Program-made: the position numbers and the translations under genes
Notes under the pieces: generated by a model
What the model saw: only the letters and a program-made list of their open reading frames with translations
Told to the model about the DNA's origin: nothing
Databases searched by the model: none
Assembly (NCBI GenBank): GCA_027310305.1
Contig: DAIDBD010000107.1
Span: forward strand, 18,625-82,624
Reading direction: 5' to 3'
Length of the DNA stretch: 64,000 bases
DNA from: Herminiimonas sp.
GTDB taxonomy: Bacteria; Pseudomonadota; Gammaproteobacteria; Burkholderiales; Burkholderiaceae_D
Shown: piece by piece, positions 44,193-54,370 of the stretch
How positions within the stretch are numbered: position 1 is the stretch's first letter
Layout: each line of letters starts with the position of its first letter

Positions 44193-45698
44193 ATGCATGA
44201 CGCCGTGTCCCACGAACCTGTCGCTCGTTTGAGTGAACCGGATGGCAGTTCCTCGCAGCCCGGCATCATCATCCTCGGCGCAGGCATGTCGGGGCTATGC
44301 ATGGCGATCCAGCTCAAGCGCGCCGGCTTCGAGAATTTTGTCATTCTCGAAAAATCCGGCGGGCTCGGCGGCACCTGGTGGGACAACACTTATCCGGGCG
44401 CGCAATGCGACGTTCCGGCCCATTTATACAGCTACTCGTTCGAGCCCAATCCGAACTGGAGCCGGATATACGCGCCGCAGGAAGAAATCAGGCGGTACAT
44501 GGAAAGTTGCGCCGCCAAATTCGGCATCCTGCCGCATCTGCGGTTGAATACCGAAGTCACGCAGGCGCACTTCAATGCCCGGCACGGACGCTGGGAAATA
44601 GTGGTTCGCGGCGGGGAAACGCTGCATGCGGCATTTTTCATTTGCAGCACCGGTCCGCTGAGCATGCCGCGCTATCCGGATATCGCGGGCATGAACGCAT
44701 TTTCCGGTCGCGTCATGCATACGTCGCGCTGGGATCACAGTTATGACATGGCGGGAAAATCCGTCGCTGTCATCGGTACGGCAGCCAGCGCCGTGCAGTT
44801 GATTCCGCAAATCGCGCAGCGCGCCAGACAGGTAACGGTTTTTCAGCGTACGCCGAACTGGATCATTCCTCGCCGCGACCGCGCGTTTACCGAACGGCAG
44901 AAACGCTGGTTGCGCAATCCATTGATAGGCCGCAGTTATCGCGTGCTCCTGTACTGGCAAAGAGAAATGCAGCGCCTGAGTTTCAACCACGGCACGCTTC
45001 CCGCCAAACTGGCCGTCAGGATGGCAGAGCAACATCTCCGCCGCCATGTGCCCGACCCGGCATTGCGTCAGGTCTTGCGGCCGGACTATCAATTCGGCTG
45101 CAAGCGGGTGTTGGTATCGGACGACTATTATCCGGCGCTGATGCAGCCGAACGTTGCGCTCATTACCACCCGTATTTCCCATATAACACCGGACGGTGTG
45201 ATGACCGCCGATGGCGCGCTGCACGCCGCCGACGCGATCGTCTGCGCGACCGGATTCAACGTAACCGGACTGGCTGCGATGATTGATTTTCGCGGCCAGT
45301 CCGGCCAGAGCCTTGGCGCCGCATGGAGTGAAGGTGCGCAGGCCTATCACGGCATGACGGTTGCCGATTTCCCCAACTTCTTCCTGCTGCTGGGACCCAA
45401 TACCGGCACCGGCCACACTTCCACGCTGCTGTTCGTCGAACCGCAGGTGAAGTACGTCATTCGCTGCATCAAGGAACTGATGCAAAGAAAAAAAGCGACT
45501 CTGATGGTCAAGCAGGAAGCGATGGCTTCCCACAACCGCAGCTTGCAGGAGAGATTGTCGCGCTCGGTGTGGGGCAGCGGCTGCAGCAGCTGGTACATGC
45601 ACAGCAACGGCAGGGTCGAAGTGATTTATCCCGGCTTCTCTTTTCAGTACAGGAAAGCATTGCGGCGAGTCGATTTTTCGGATTATGAATTTCTGTAG
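44193..45698 (+). CDS. Flavin-containing monooxygenase, Baeyer-Villiger type
   Basis: This 501-residue protein is counted from ATG 44193, preceded by AAAGGA; the ORF track uses a TTG two codons earlier. The FAD site is IIILGAGMSGLCMAIQLKRAG, the NADPH site VAVIGTAASAVQLIPQIA. Between them FSGRVMHTSRWDH matches the Baeyer-Villiger fingerprint FxGxxxHxxxW(P/D). It likely inserts oxygen into a ketone or hydroxylates a lipophilic substrate. It lies 54 bases after the molybdoenzyme gene, so it could share its transcript, although no functional link is evident. Confidence 0.9.
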   Translation: MHDAVSHEPVARLSEPDGSSSQPGIIILGAGMSGLCMAIQLKRAGFENFVILEKSGGLGGTWWDNTYPGAQCDVPAHLYSYSFEPNPNWSRIYAPQEEIRRYMESCAAKFGILPHLRLNTEVTQAHFNARHGRWEIVVRGGETLHAAFFICSTGPLSMPRYPDIAGMNAFSGRVMHTSRWDHSYDMAGKSVAVIGTAASAVQLIPQIAQRARQVTVFQRTPNWIIPRRDRAFTERQKRWLRNPLIGRSYRVLLYWQREMQRLSFNHGTLPAKLAVRMAEQHLRRHVPDPALRQVLRPDYQFGCKRVLVSDDYYPALMQPNVALITTRISHITPDGVMTADGALHAADAIVCATGFNVTGLAAMIDFRGQSGQSLGAAWSEGAQAYHGMTVADFPNFFLLLGPNTGTGHTSTLLFVEPQVKYVIRCIKELMQRKKATLMVKQEAMASHNRSLQERLSRSVWGSGCSSWYMHSNGRVEVIYPGFSFQYRKALRRVDFSDYEFL

Positions 45699-45726
45699 AT
45701 GCTCGTATGCTCCAACGTATTTCCCG

Positions 45727-46062
45727 CTACACCTGCATGTTCATGATGTCCTGATAAGCCGCAACCAGCTTGTTGCGCACCTGGATGGTTGCCTGAAAAC
45801 CGATGCTGGCTTTTTGCATTGAAATCATCACGTCCGACAGGTTCACCTTGTCGTCGCCCAGCGCAAAGCGCTCGCCCAGTTGCGTGGATTTCTGTTGCGC
45901 GCTGTTGACCTGATCGAGTGAAGCCTTCAATGCGTCGGCGAAATCCGTCTTGCCGACGGATTTTTCCGGTTGAAGCGGATTGACATTGCCTTGGGAACGC
46001 GCGGCGGCGACCTTCAACTGGGCCACCATTGCATCGATCCTGCTGGTGTCGATACCTATCAT
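45727..46062 (-). CDS. fliE: Flagellar hook-basal body protein FliE
   Basis: FliE joins the MS ring to the proximal rod. It has 111 residues from ATG 46062 (MIGIDTSRIDAM), preceded by GGAGGG; the ORF start at 46083 adds seven residues without such a site. The conserved C-terminal block is SDVMISMQKASIGFQATIQVRNKLVAAYQDIMNMQV. It is divergent from fliF-K, the standard arrangement in Betaproteobacteria, with 256 bases between them that should hold both promoters. Confidence 0.96.
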   Translation of the reverse strand: MIGIDTSRIDAMVAQLKVAAARSQGNVNPLQPEKSVGKTDFADALKASLDQVNSAQQKSTQLGERFALGDDKVNLSDVMISMQKASIGFQATIQVRNKLVAAYQDIMNMQV

Positions 46063-46318
46063 GTTGCCGCCCTCCCCGTCCAATCAGTTGTTGCGCTGGT
46101 GATGCGACGCTGCGCCGCCGGCAATTGCCGCCTTCTACACCGACACGTTAGCACGCACATGACAACGCGGCGCGCCGATCAAAAGCGGAAATATCGCTCT
46201 GTTCCGGCGATTGAATTTCACCGGCAAGCCGACAATTCGTACCAAGGCGACAACCATCAACGGACGAGTAACCAGTGAATAAAACCATCCTTCATGGCAG
46301 CAGTTTCGGAGGTACACC

Positions 46319-47962
46319 ATGTCAGTAGCAGGTGAACGCGCAAGCCCGCCGGCCATCGTCGGCTTTGCCCGGACAGCGGCCGGACAGAACATGTTCCTGA
46401 TGATCGGCGCGGCGGCCATCGTTGCCATCATGGCCGGCGTATGGATGTGGGGCCAGCAGCCGGACTACCGCGTGCTGTTCTCGAATTTTTCCGACAAGGA
46501 TGGCGGTGCGATCGTCGCATCATTGCAGCAGATGAACGTGCCGTACAAGTTTGCCGAAGGCGGCGGCGCGATCCTGGTGCCGGCTGGTCAGGTCTATGAC
46601 GCACGGCTCAAGCTGGCGTCGCAGGGCTTGCCGAAAGGCGGCGGCGTCGGTTTCGAGCTGATGGAAAACCAGAAGCTCGGCGTGTCCCAGTTTCTGGAGC
46701 AAGTGAATTTCCAGCGCGCGCTGGAAGGCGAAATGGCGCGTTCGATCCAGTCGATTGCGGCCGTGCAGACGGCGCGCGTGCATCTGGCGCTGCCCAAGGC
46801 ATCGGTCTTCGTGCGCGACCAGCAAAAGCCGACCGCGTCGGTGCTGCTCAACCTGCATCCCGGCCGCACGCTCGATCCGCAGCAAGTCAGCGCGATCGTG
46901 CATCTGGTCGCCAGCAGCGTGCCGGATTTGCCGTCGAAGAACGTGACCGTGGTGGACCAGAACGGCAGCCTGCTGTCGGCCAACGACAAGCCGGCCGGAG
47001 CGAACGGGCTGGATGCGTCGCAACTCAAATACGTACAGGAATTGCAGCAGAATATTGCCCGGCGCGTCGAGTCGATCATCACGCCGATCGTCGGCCAGAA
47101 TAACGTGCGGGCCGAAGCGACCGCCGACGTCGATTTTTCGCATAGCGAGCAAGCCGCCGAAACCTACAAGCCGAACCAGACGCCGAGCGCCGCAGCGATC
47201 CGCAGCCAGCAAAGCAGCGAGTCGCAAAGCGCGAACGGCGGCATGGCATCGGGCGTACCGGGCGCGTTGTCCAATCAGCCGCCGGCGCCGGCGACCGCGC
47301 CGCTTGTCGCGGTAGCGCCTGCGCCCGGCAATGCCGCGGCTGCATCGGCGGCGTCCGCCGGCAATCTGCAGAAAGACACCACCGTCAATTACGAAGTCGA
47401 CAAGACCATCCGCTACGTGCAGCAACCGATGGGCGGCCTGAAGCGCCTGTCCGTTGCGGTGGTGGTGAATTACAAGCGCGGCACCGACAAGGACGGCAAG
47501 CCGTCGATGAAGCCGCTGACCGATGCGGAAAAAACGCAGATCACCGATCTGGTGAAGGAAGCGATGGGCTTCAACAAGGAACGCGGCGATTCGCTCAATG
47601 TGGTCAACAGCCCGTTCGCCGCCGCGGAAAAAGAAGCGGTCGTCGAACTGCCGATCTGGAAACGGCCTGAGACGCTGGAAACTGCCAAGGAAATCGGAAA
47701 ATATCTGGTGGCCGGCATCGTGCTGCTTTATCTTTTCTTCGCCGTGCTGAAGCCGATGCTCAACAAGCTGTCTTCCGGCATGCGCATGCAGCCCGCATTG
47801 CCTGACAACAGCGACACGGTGGTGCAGCTCGGCCATGCCGAGCCGATGAACAGCCAGCCGCGCGGCTACCAGGACAACCTTGAAGCGGCCAAGCAACTGG
47901 CGCGGCAGGACCCCAAGGTAGTGGCAGGCATCGTGAAAACATGGGTGGGCACCAATGAGTGA
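46319..47962 (+). CDS. fliF: Flagellar MS-ring protein FliF
   Basis: FliF forms the membrane ring on which the motor is built. The 547-residue protein has the N-terminal helix (MFLMIGAAAIVAIMAGVWMW), ring-building motifs (YRVLFSNFSDKDGGAIVASLQQMNVPYKF, SVFVRDQQKPTASVLLNLHPGRTLDPQQVSAIVHLVASSVPDL, YEVDKTIRYVQQPMGGLKRLSVAVVVNY), a second helix (YLVAGIVLLYLFFAVLKPML) and a C-terminal tail for FliG binding. A Gln/Ser/Ala-rich linker lies near residues 280-355. It overlaps fliG by eight bases. Confidence 0.97.
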   Translation: MSVAGERASPPAIVGFARTAAGQNMFLMIGAAAIVAIMAGVWMWGQQPDYRVLFSNFSDKDGGAIVASLQQMNVPYKFAEGGGAILVPAGQVYDARLKLASQGLPKGGGVGFELMENQKLGVSQFLEQVNFQRALEGEMARSIQSIAAVQTARVHLALPKASVFVRDQQKPTASVLLNLHPGRTLDPQQVSAIVHLVASSVPDLPSKNVTVVDQNGSLLSANDKPAGANGLDASQLKYVQELQQNIARRVESIITPIVGQNNVRAEATADVDFSHSEQAAETYKPNQTPSAAAIRSQQSSESQSANGGMASGVPGALSNQPPAPATAPLVAVAPAPGNAAAASAASAGNLQKDTTVNYEVDKTIRYVQQPMGGLKRLSVAVVVNYKRGTDKDGKPSMKPLTDAEKTQITDLVKEAMGFNKERGDSLNVVNSPFAAAEKEAVVELPIWKRPETLETAKEIGKYLVAGIVLLYLFFAVLKPMLNKLSSGMRMQPALPDNSDTVVQLGHAEPMNSQPRGYQDNLEAAKQLARQDPKVVAGIVKTWVGTNE

Positions 47963-48950
47963 AATCGGTATTCATAAAGGCGCGATCCTGATGCTCGCGC
48001 TGGGCGAGGATGAAGCGGCGGAAGTGATGAAATATCTCGGCCCGCGCGAAGTGCAAAAGCTGGGCGCGGCGATGTCCACCATGAAAGCGGTGCAAAGCGA
48101 AGAGCTGGAATCGGTGCTGGAAGATTTCCGGACCGAGACGGAACAGAACACGTCGCTCGGTCTCGATTCGGACGATTACATCCGCTCGGTGCTGACCAAG
48201 GCGCTCGGCGACGATAAGGCCGCATCGCTGCTCAACCGCATTCTCGGCGCGCGCGATGCGAGCGGCATCGAAAGCCTGAAGTGGATGGATTCGCAATCGG
48301 TGGCGGAGCTGATCCGGCACGAACATCCGCAGATCATCGCCACCATCCTGGTGCATCTGGAGCGCTACCATGCCTGCGAAGTGCTGGACCGTTTCACCGA
48401 GCGCCTGCGCAACGACGTGGTGCTGCGCATCGCCACGCTGGACGGCGTGCAGCCGGCGGCGTTGCGCGAATTGAACGAAGTGCTGACCAAGCTGTTGACC
48501 GGCAATGAAGGCTTGAAGAAAAAGCCGATGGGCGGCATCCGCACCGCCGCCGAAATCCTCAACTTCCTGTCCGGCGAAAACGAAGCGTCGGTGATGAGCA
48601 ACCTGAAGAGTTACGACGAGGACATGGCGCAGAAAATCATGGACGAGATGTTCGTGTTCGAGAACATCATGGATATCGACGACCGTGGCATCCAGGTCAT
48701 TCTGCGCGAAGTGCAATCCGAATCGCTGATCGTCGCGCTGAAAGGCGCGGGGCAGGATTTGCGCGACAAGATATTCAAGAACATGTCGCAGCGCGCCGCC
48801 GAAATGATGCGCGAAGACCTCGAATCGAAAGGGCCGGTACGCCTGTCCGAAGTCGAAGCGCAGCAAAAGGAAATTTTGCAGATCGTGCGCCGACTGGCCG
48901 ATGAAGGCCAGATCATGCTAGGCGCAAAAGGCGAGGATACCTATGTCTAG
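47955..48950 (+). CDS. fliG: Flagellar motor switch protein FliG
   Basis: FliG is the rotor part that interacts with the stator and determines rotation. The 331-residue protein has all three domains. The C-terminal torque helix reads DLRDKIFKNMSQRAAEMMREDLESKGPVRLSEVEAQQKEIL, with the expected charged residues. The EHPQ motif is present in IRHEHPQIIATILVHL. It overlaps fliF and fliH by eight bases each. Confidence 0.97.
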   Translation: MSEIGIHKGAILMLALGEDEAAEVMKYLGPREVQKLGAAMSTMKAVQSEELESVLEDFRTETEQNTSLGLDSDDYIRSVLTKALGDDKAASLLNRILGARDASGIESLKWMDSQSVAELIRHEHPQIIATILVHLERYHACEVLDRFTERLRNDVVLRIATLDGVQPAALRELNEVLTKLLTGNEGLKKKPMGGIRTAAEILNFLSGENEASVMSNLKSYDEDMAQKIMDEMFVFENIMDIDDRGIQVILREVQSESLIVALKGAGQDLRDKIFKNMSQRAAEMMREDLESKGPVRLSEVEAQQKEILQIVRRLADEGQIMLGAKGEDTYV

Positions 48951-49605
48951 CCTGCCGAAAGAACAGCAGTCAGCTTACCAGCGCTGGGAAATGGCGTCGT
49001 TCGGCGACGACCGGCCCAGCCCTTTCAACAGCGACCGGCATGCGCCGGCGGCCAATGCGGCGTCGGCGGCGAAGCTGGCCGAACAGGTTGCGGCGGCGCG
49101 CGAAGCGGCGCGGCTCGAAGGCTACGCCGCAGGGCTGGCGCAAGGCCGCAATGCCGGCCTCGATGAGGGACGCGCGCAGGCCGCGCAGGAAAGAATCCAT
49201 TTGCAGCAAATCGCCGAAACCTTCGGTTTTGAAGTCGCGCAAGCCAACGAAGCGATCGCGCAAGACATGCTGGATCTGGCGCTCGATCTGGCCAAGGCGA
49301 TGCTGAAAACCGCGCTCGACGTGCGTCCGGAACGCATTATGCCGATTGTCGGCGAGGCGATTCGCTATCTGCCGACGCTGCAGCAGCCGGCATTGCTGTT
49401 TCTGCATCCGGCCGACGCGCTGCTGGTCCAGCAGCAGATGGGCGAAGAACTCGCCAAGGCCGGCTGGCGGATTGTCGACGATGTGCAGTTGGAACGCGGC
49501 GGTTGCCGCGTCGAAACCGCCAGCAACCAGATCGATGCAACGACCTCGACCCGCTGGCAACGGCTGGCCGCCGCGCTGGGCAAGGAAGCGGACTGGCTGG
49601 CATGA
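48943..49605 (+). CDS. fliH: Flagellar export stator protein FliH
   Basis: FliH binds and restrains the export ATPase FliI. The 220-residue protein has a central helical region with glycine-containing repeats ([24 protein letters not shown]) typical of FliH, and a C-terminal domain ([34 protein letters not shown]) homologous to V-type ATPase subunit E. It overlaps fliG by eight bases and fliI by four. Confidence 0.95.
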   Translation: MSSLPKEQQSAYQRWEMASFGDDRPSPFNSDRHAPAANAASAAKLAEQVAAAREAARLEGYAAGLAQGRNAGLDEGRAQAAQERIHLQQIAETFGFEVAQANEAIAQDMLDLALDLAKAMLKTALDVRPERIMPIVGEAIRYLPTLQQPALLFLHPADALLVQQQMGEELAKAGWRIVDDVQLERGGCRVETASNQIDATTSTRWQRLAAALGKEADWLA

Positions 49606-51005
49606 ACAATCCAACGCCGAACACCGCGCGCTGGCAAGCCTATCTGCGCGATTGCAGCGCGCTGCTGGCGATCGCCGAGCCGATGCAAGTGTCGGGCCGC
49701 GTGACGCGCGTGGCCGGGCTGGTGATGGAAGCGGTCGGACTGAAGCTGGCGGTCGGCAGCGCCTGTACCGTGCCGTTGCCGAACGGTGCGCGGATCGAAG
49801 CGGAAGTCGTCGGTTTCGAGAACGACCGGCTGTTCCTGATGCCGCAAAGCGATGTCGAAGGCATCGTGCCCGGTACCCGCGTGTTTCCGGTTGAGGTGGT
49901 GCAGACCCTGCCCCGCCCCGGCAGCGTCACGCATCCGCGCCGCCGCCCGAGCGACCGCGGCCGGCACTTGCCGGTCGGCGACGAATTACTGGGCCGCGTG
50001 CTGGATGGCGCAGGCCGTCCGCTCGACAATCTCGGGCCTTTGCAGGCAAGCCACGCCGCGCCGCTCAATGTGCGCGCCGCCAATCCGCTGTCGCGTGCGC
50101 CGATCACCGATATTCTCGATGTCGGGGTGCGCGCGATCAACAGCATGCTGACGGTCGGGCGCGGCCAGCGCATGGGCCTGTTCGCCGGCTCCGGTGTCGG
50201 CAAGAGCGTGTTGCTCGGCATGATGGCGCGCTATACCAGCGCCGACGTGATCGTGGTCGGATTGATCGGCGAACGCGGCCGCGAAGTCAAGGAATTCATC
50301 GAGCAGATTCTCGGACCGGAAGGCCTGACCCGTTCGGTCGTCGTGGCGGCGCCGGCCGACACGCCGCCGCTGATGCGCTTGCAAGGCGCGGCCTACGCCA
50401 CCGCGATTGCCGAACATTTCCGCGACCAGGGCAAGAACGTGTTGCTGATCATGGATTCGCTGACCCGCTATGCGATGGCGCAACGCGAAATTGCGCTCGC
50501 CATCGGTGAACCGCCCGCCACCAAGGGTTATCCGCCATCGGTGTTCGCGAAGCTGCCGGCGCTGGTGGAACGCGCCGGTAACGGCAAGCCCGGCGGCGGC
50601 TCGATCACCGCTTTCTACACCGTGCTGACCGAAGGCGACGATCAGCAGGACCCGATCGCCGACGCCGCGCGCGCCATTCTGGACGGCCACATCGTGCTCG
50701 ATCGCACCCTGGCCGAAGGCGGCCATTATCCGGCGATCGACATCGAGCAATCGATCAGCCGCGCGATGCACGGCATCACCACGCCGGAACACCAGAAACT
50801 GACGCGCCGCCTGAAGCAGCTGACCTCGCGCTATCAGCGCAGCCGCGACCTGATCAGCGTCGGCGCCTACAGCGCCGGCAGCGATCCGGTGCTGGACGAA
50901 GCGATCGCGCTGCATGCCAAGATCGAGTCGTTTCTGCAGCAAGGCATCCATGAACGGGCCGGCGTTGCCGAGAGTTTGGGGCAACTTGCCTCGCTGTTCG
51001 GGTGA
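49602..51005 (+). CDS. fliI: Flagellum-specific ATPase FliI
   Basis: This is the export ATPase, 467 residues from ATG 49602, which overlaps the fliH stop (ATGA); the longer ORF start lies inside fliH. The Walker A motif is [15 protein letters not shown], Walker [19 protein letters not shown], and [16 protein letters not shown]-like motifs follow. The N-terminal beta-barrel and the C-terminal domain are complete. Confidence 0.97.
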   Translation: MNNPTPNTARWQAYLRDCSALLAIAEPMQVSGRVTRVAGLVMEAVGLKLAVGSACTVPLPNGARIEAEVVGFENDRLFLMPQSDVEGIVPGTRVFPVEVVQTLPRPGSVTHPRRRPSDRGRHLPVGDELLGRVLDGAGRPLDNLGPLQASHAAPLNVRAANPLSRAPITDILDVGVRAINSMLTVGRGQRMGLFAGSGVGKSVLLGMMARYTSADVIVVGLIGERGREVKEFIEQILGPEGLTRSVVVAAPADTPPLMRLQGAAYATAIAEHFRDQGKNVLLIMDSLTRYAMAQREIALAIGEPPATKGYPPSVFAKLPALVERAGNGKPGGGSITAFYTVLTEGDDQQDPIADAARAILDGHIVLDRTLAEGGHYPAIDIEQSISRAMHGITTPEHQKLTRRLKQLTSRYQRSRDLISVGAYSAGSDPVLDEAIALHAKIESFLQQGIHERAGVAESLGQLASLFG

Positions 51006-51037
51006 TTGACCGAGCGCTGGGAAAAATATAATCAATC

Positions 51038-51478
51038 ATGACCATCCCTACCGCAATCGACACGCTGATCGAACTGGCAACCACTGCCACCGACGAAGCC
51101 GCCCGGCAACTGGGCCGGGCCATCCGCGCAGCCGACGACACCGAGCAAAAACTGGCGCTGCTGCAGCAGTACCGCGACGAATACGCCGCCCGCTTTCAGG
51201 CCGATATGCTGGCGGGACTGACGGCGATGGGCTATCGCAATTACCAGTGTTTCCTGGACAAGCTCGATCAAGCGATCAGCGGCCAGCAGCAAGTCGTGCG
51301 CGAGGCGCAACGCAAGGTTGCCGAAGACCGGAGCGCATGGCAGGCCAGCGAACGCAAGCGGATGTCGTACGACACGCTGGCCAATCGCGCGCAGCAGGCC
51401 GCGCAGCGCAAGGAAAGCAAGCGCGATCAGAAGCAATCGGACGAGCATGCCGCCAGGCAGCTGCTTTACAGGCGGTAA
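51038..51478 (+). CDS. fliJ: Flagellar export chaperone FliJ
   Basis: This 146-residue, largely coiled-coil protein sits in the central pore of the FliI ring and escorts export chaperones. Charged helices dominate (AIDTLIELATTATDEAARQLGRAIRAADDTEQKLALLQQYRDEY and KRMSYDTLANRAQQAAQRKESKRDQKQSDEHAARQ). Position between fliI and fliK and length both fit the family. Confidence 0.94.
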   Translation: MTIPTAIDTLIELATTATDEAARQLGRAIRAADDTEQKLALLQQYRDEYAARFQADMLAGLTAMGYRNYQCFLDKLDQAISGQQQVVREAQRKVAEDRSAWQASERKRMSYDTLANRAQQAAQRKESKRDQKQSDEHAARQLLYRR

Positions 51479-51502
51479 ATCATTGACAACAAGGCGCACA
51501 GC

Positions 51503-52651
51503 ATGAATACATCACCGATATTGAATCCCGCCGGCATCCCGGCCAGCCCGCTGCCGAAGCCGCAGCAGGCTGGCGGCACTGCTGCCGACAGGCCATTCAA
51601 CCAGGTGTTGTCGCGCGAGGTCGCGGAACGCCGCAGCGCCGCCGATACCGGCAAGCCAGGCCCGAAAGAAACCGCTCATGCCAATGAGCCGAGCCAGCCG
51701 CCGGCAGCGCAGAATGCCAAACCGGTTGACGAAGGCAAGTCCGCGGAAGCGGCAGAGGCTGCGGTTGCTGCAGTCGATCCCGCAACCGCGCAGATGCTTG
51801 CGCTGGCGGCCCAGTTCGGACAAGCGCATGCGATTCCGGCCGAAACCCCTGCCGCCGCCGAAGCGCCGCTTGCGGATGCGCCGGGCCGCGCTGCCGGCAT
51901 CGGCAAGGACGGCGCGGCCGACCGGATTTTGATACCGGCATTGCCGGACCCGAAACAAAAAACAGCATCGATCGAAAAAGAGGCGCTGCTGCAGCCTTCC
52001 GGTTTCAATGCGCGCATGGAACAGGCCGGCGAACGGAAGCAGCCGCTGGAGCTGTCGCCCGACAAGGCCCGCGCCGGCTTGTCCGCCATCGTGCAGTCCA
52101 CGCTCGAACTGCAAGCCGCCAAAAACCAGGAAAGGCAACCCGGCCTGTCCGCCGCAACGCTGGCGCCGCTGCAGCAAGCGGTTTTCGACAAGACGCAAGC
52201 GCTAGCCGGCCACCCGACGGAGAAATTGGCGCCGCAGGTCGGCGCCACCGGCTGGGATCAGGCGCTTGGACAGAAAATGATCTGGATGGTCGCCGGTGCG
52301 CAGCAAAGCGCGTCGCTGACGCTCAATCCGCCCGACCTGGGTCCGCTGCAAGTCGTGCTGAACGTATCGAGCGGCCAGGCCACCGCCAACTTCGTCGCGG
52401 CGCAGCCCGAAGTCCGGCAGGCGCTGGAAGCGGCGTTGCCGAGATTGCGCGAAATGCTGGGCGATGCCGGCATCCAGCTCGGCCAGGCCAATGTCAGCGC
52501 GGGAACACCGAACCAGCACGGATCGTTCGGCGAACAGCGGCAGGCATCGCGCCATGTCGATCACACCGGCGGCGCAACCGATGCGCCGCTGCGCGCCACC
52601 CGCAGCACCCTGCCGGTGACGCGTCAGGGCATGGTGGACACGTTCGCGTAG
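51503..52651 (+). CDS. fliK: Flagellar hook-length control protein FliK
   Basis: FliK measures hook length and triggers the export switch through FlhB. The 382-residue protein has a long Ala/Pro-rich, disordered N-terminal part and a folded C-terminal Flg_hook domain (KMIWMVAGAQQSASLTLNPPDLGPLQVVLNVSSGQATANFVAAQPEVRQALEAALPRLREML). It ends the fliF-G-H-I-J-K block. This is the canonical copy; the gene at 16354 is a divergent second one. Confidence 0.95.
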   Translation: MNTSPILNPAGIPASPLPKPQQAGGTAADRPFNQVLSREVAERRSAADTGKPGPKETAHANEPSQPPAAQNAKPVDEGKSAEAAEAAVAAVDPATAQMLALAAQFGQAHAIPAETPAAAEAPLADAPGRAAGIGKDGAADRILIPALPDPKQKTASIEKEALLQPSGFNARMEQAGERKQPLELSPDKARAGLSAIVQSTLELQAAKNQERQPGLSAATLAPLQQAVFDKTQALAGHPTEKLAPQVGATGWDQALGQKMIWMVAGAQQSASLTLNPPDLGPLQVVLNVSSGQATANFVAAQPEVRQALEAALPRLREMLGDAGIQLGQANVSAGTPNQHGSFGEQRQASRHVDHTGGATDAPLRATRSTLPVTRQGMVDTFA

Positions 52652-52777
52652 CGATTTGTCAACGTCATCGTTTCGTTCAGCTAATTCAAAAAGCACCAGC
52701 CATTTATAAGAAGATTGAAGACTTATTAAAAAACATATTTTATTAGTTATTCGACCAGACGGAACTGCTTTTATCGG

Positions 52778-53242
52778 TCACATTCGCTGTCGAGCCTTGA
52801 GTATTTTGGGGAGAAGCCACCAAAACACACCAATCAGCGATGCGACGAATGCGGTCAAGATGTTGTCCACCGGGTCGCCGAACACTTCGGAGGTCACCAG
52901 ATGAGTACCGAGGGTCAACGCCAATGACAGTGCTACCGATCCGATTAAAATTTGGCGCGTTGCGAACTGCTTGAATTTCGCGCGATGCCTCAGCGGCCGC
53001 ATCATGCGATGCTGGATTGCCGGCGCGCTGAACATCACCAGGCTGGTGAGCGAGCAGAGGAAGGTCGCCAGGAAAATCCATCGCTGCGACTGCTCGATTT
53101 TAGCGAACCCCGCATTGAACGGCAAAGTAAGCAGAAAGGCGGTCAACAACTGGGCGCTTGGCAGCATCACGCGCAACCCGGACAGCATATCGGTCAGGTC
53201 GTTGACGTCGTGACCGTCGCTGTTTATCTCGTCATTCAACAT
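52778..53242 (-). CDS. DUF6328 membrane protein
   Basis: This 154-residue membrane protein has four predicted helices. It matches DUF6328 in length and pattern: LTDMLSGLRVMLPSAQLLTAFLLTLPFNAGF near the N-terminus and RQILIGSVALSLALTLGTHLVTSEVFG further on. The function of this family is not known. It lies 15 bases after the cytochrome b561 gene on the same strand and is probably co-transcribed with it and the CusF-like gene. Confidence 0.75.
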   Translation of the reverse strand: MLNDEINSDGHDVNDLTDMLSGLRVMLPSAQLLTAFLLTLPFNAGFAKIEQSQRWIFLATFLCSLTSLVMFSAPAIQHRMMRPLRHRAKFKQFATRQILIGSVALSLALTLGTHLVTSEVFGDPVDNILTAFVASLIGVFWWLLPKILKARQRM

Positions 53243-53257
53243 TGATATCGTTTTGAA

Positions 53258-53809
53258 TTACCAAGGCCACATGCGCTGGAAAACGCCATCTTTATTGACT
53301 AAAAGGTGTTTCAACGCGGCAAGTGCATGGATACTGATAAGAACGACGAAAATCCACGCGATGATGGAATGGGCAGTGAAAAATTGCTCCATCAAGGCAT
53401 CATTTTTTGATGCCCAACCGGGCATTGGCAAACCGAAAAATGCGACATCTTCTCCACTGAATGATGATCCCAGATAACCGGTTAGAGGCATTAGCATCAA
53501 CAATCCGTAAAGGATGACATGCGTGTATTTTGCAATCGCTGTTTGCCAGGCCGGCGCAGTAGCCGGCGCAGTTGCGGGAGCTTGACCGATACGCCACCCG
53601 ATACGGAACACAACAAGTATGGCCGTCGTGATTCCGAGCGATCTATGCAATTCATGATACCAAACACTGCTCGGGTCTTTTTCAATTGAAAGCATGTACC
53701 ACCCCAAGCCGATCAGCGCCGGAACCAAAATGGCCAAGGTCCAATGGAAAAATATTGCAGGATTGCTATAACGAAATGGTGATTCCCGTGCCAAGGTGTT
53801 GTCTCCCAT
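53258..53809 (-). CDS. Cytochrome b561-family membrane protein
   Basis: This 183-residue cytochrome b561 has four helices and conserved haem-ligand histidines (AIFFHWTLAILVPALIGLGWYML, SVWYHELHRSLGITTAILVVFRIGWR, YTHVILYGLLMLMPLTGYLGS, FTAHSIIAWIFVVLISIHALAALKHLL). Such proteins pass electrons from quinol to periplasmic acceptors or superoxide. GGGAGC precedes the ATG. It lies 51 bases downstream of the CusF-like copper protein, so a link to copper or redox stress is plausible. Confidence 0.93.
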   Translation of the reverse strand: MGDNTLARESPFRYSNPAIFFHWTLAILVPALIGLGWYMLSIEKDPSSVWYHELHRSLGITTAILVVFRIGWRIGQAPATAPATAPAWQTAIAKYTHVILYGLLMLMPLTGYLGSSFSGEDVAFFGLPMPGWASKNDALMEQFFTAHSIIAWIFVVLISIHALAALKHLLVNKDGVFQRMWPW

Positions 53810-53860
53810 CGAAAAGCTCCCTAAATAAAATCATGCGTCCACACTCGCAAATAGGAAATC

Positions 53861-54262
53861 TTATTTTTCAAGCCGTGTGACGGTAAGGGCGCCATCGACC
53901 TTTTCGGCTCGGAATTTGACCATGTCGCCGGCTTTGACTTTATCAAGCATGGCCGGATCGGCCACACGAAACACCATCGTCATTCCCGGCATCCCGAGAT
54001 TGTCAAGCGGCCCGTGTTTGAGCGTGATCTTTCCTTGGGCAGCATCCACCTTTTTGACTTCGCCGGCGACCAGCGCATCCTGCCCCGGCTTTGCTTCCTG
54101 CATACCCTGCATCCCTTGCATGCCCTTCATTCCTTGCATGCCCTCCATCCCTTTCATGTCCGGCATGTTACCGGCGTGATTGGCCGCATAGGCCGTAAAC
54201 GGCAGGGCCGCAGCCATTAAAAATGCGATGGTCAATTGGTTCATGCGACGAGTACGATTCAT
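53861..54262 (-). CDS. CusF-like periplasmic copper-binding protein with Met repeats
   Basis: This is a 133-residue exported protein from ATG 54262, preceded by AGGAG; the ORF start at 54343 is too far upstream. After a signal peptide (FLMAAALPFTAYAANHAG) comes a Met-rich repeat (MPDMKGMEGMQGMKGMQGMQGMQ), then a CusF OB-fold domain with the copper-binding block LDNLGMPGMTMVFRVADPAML. It likely binds Cu(I) in the periplasm and hands it to an oxidase or pump. A copper box lies about 135 bases upstream. Confidence 0.92.
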   Translation of the reverse strand: MNRTRRMNQLTIAFLMAAALPFTAYAANHAGNMPDMKGMEGMQGMKGMQGMQGMQEAKPGQDALVAGEVKKVDAAQGKITLKHGPLDNLGMPGMTMVFRVADPAMLDKVKAGDMVKFRAEKVDGALTVTRLEK

Positions 54263-54370
54263 TTTGAAACTCCTAGGTTTTAAAAAATTGATGGCATCCA
54301 TGGGAAAAGCAGCGCGTACATAAAAAAGCCATGCGCGTCGCATTACTCCGATGAATGCACTTTAGCATTT

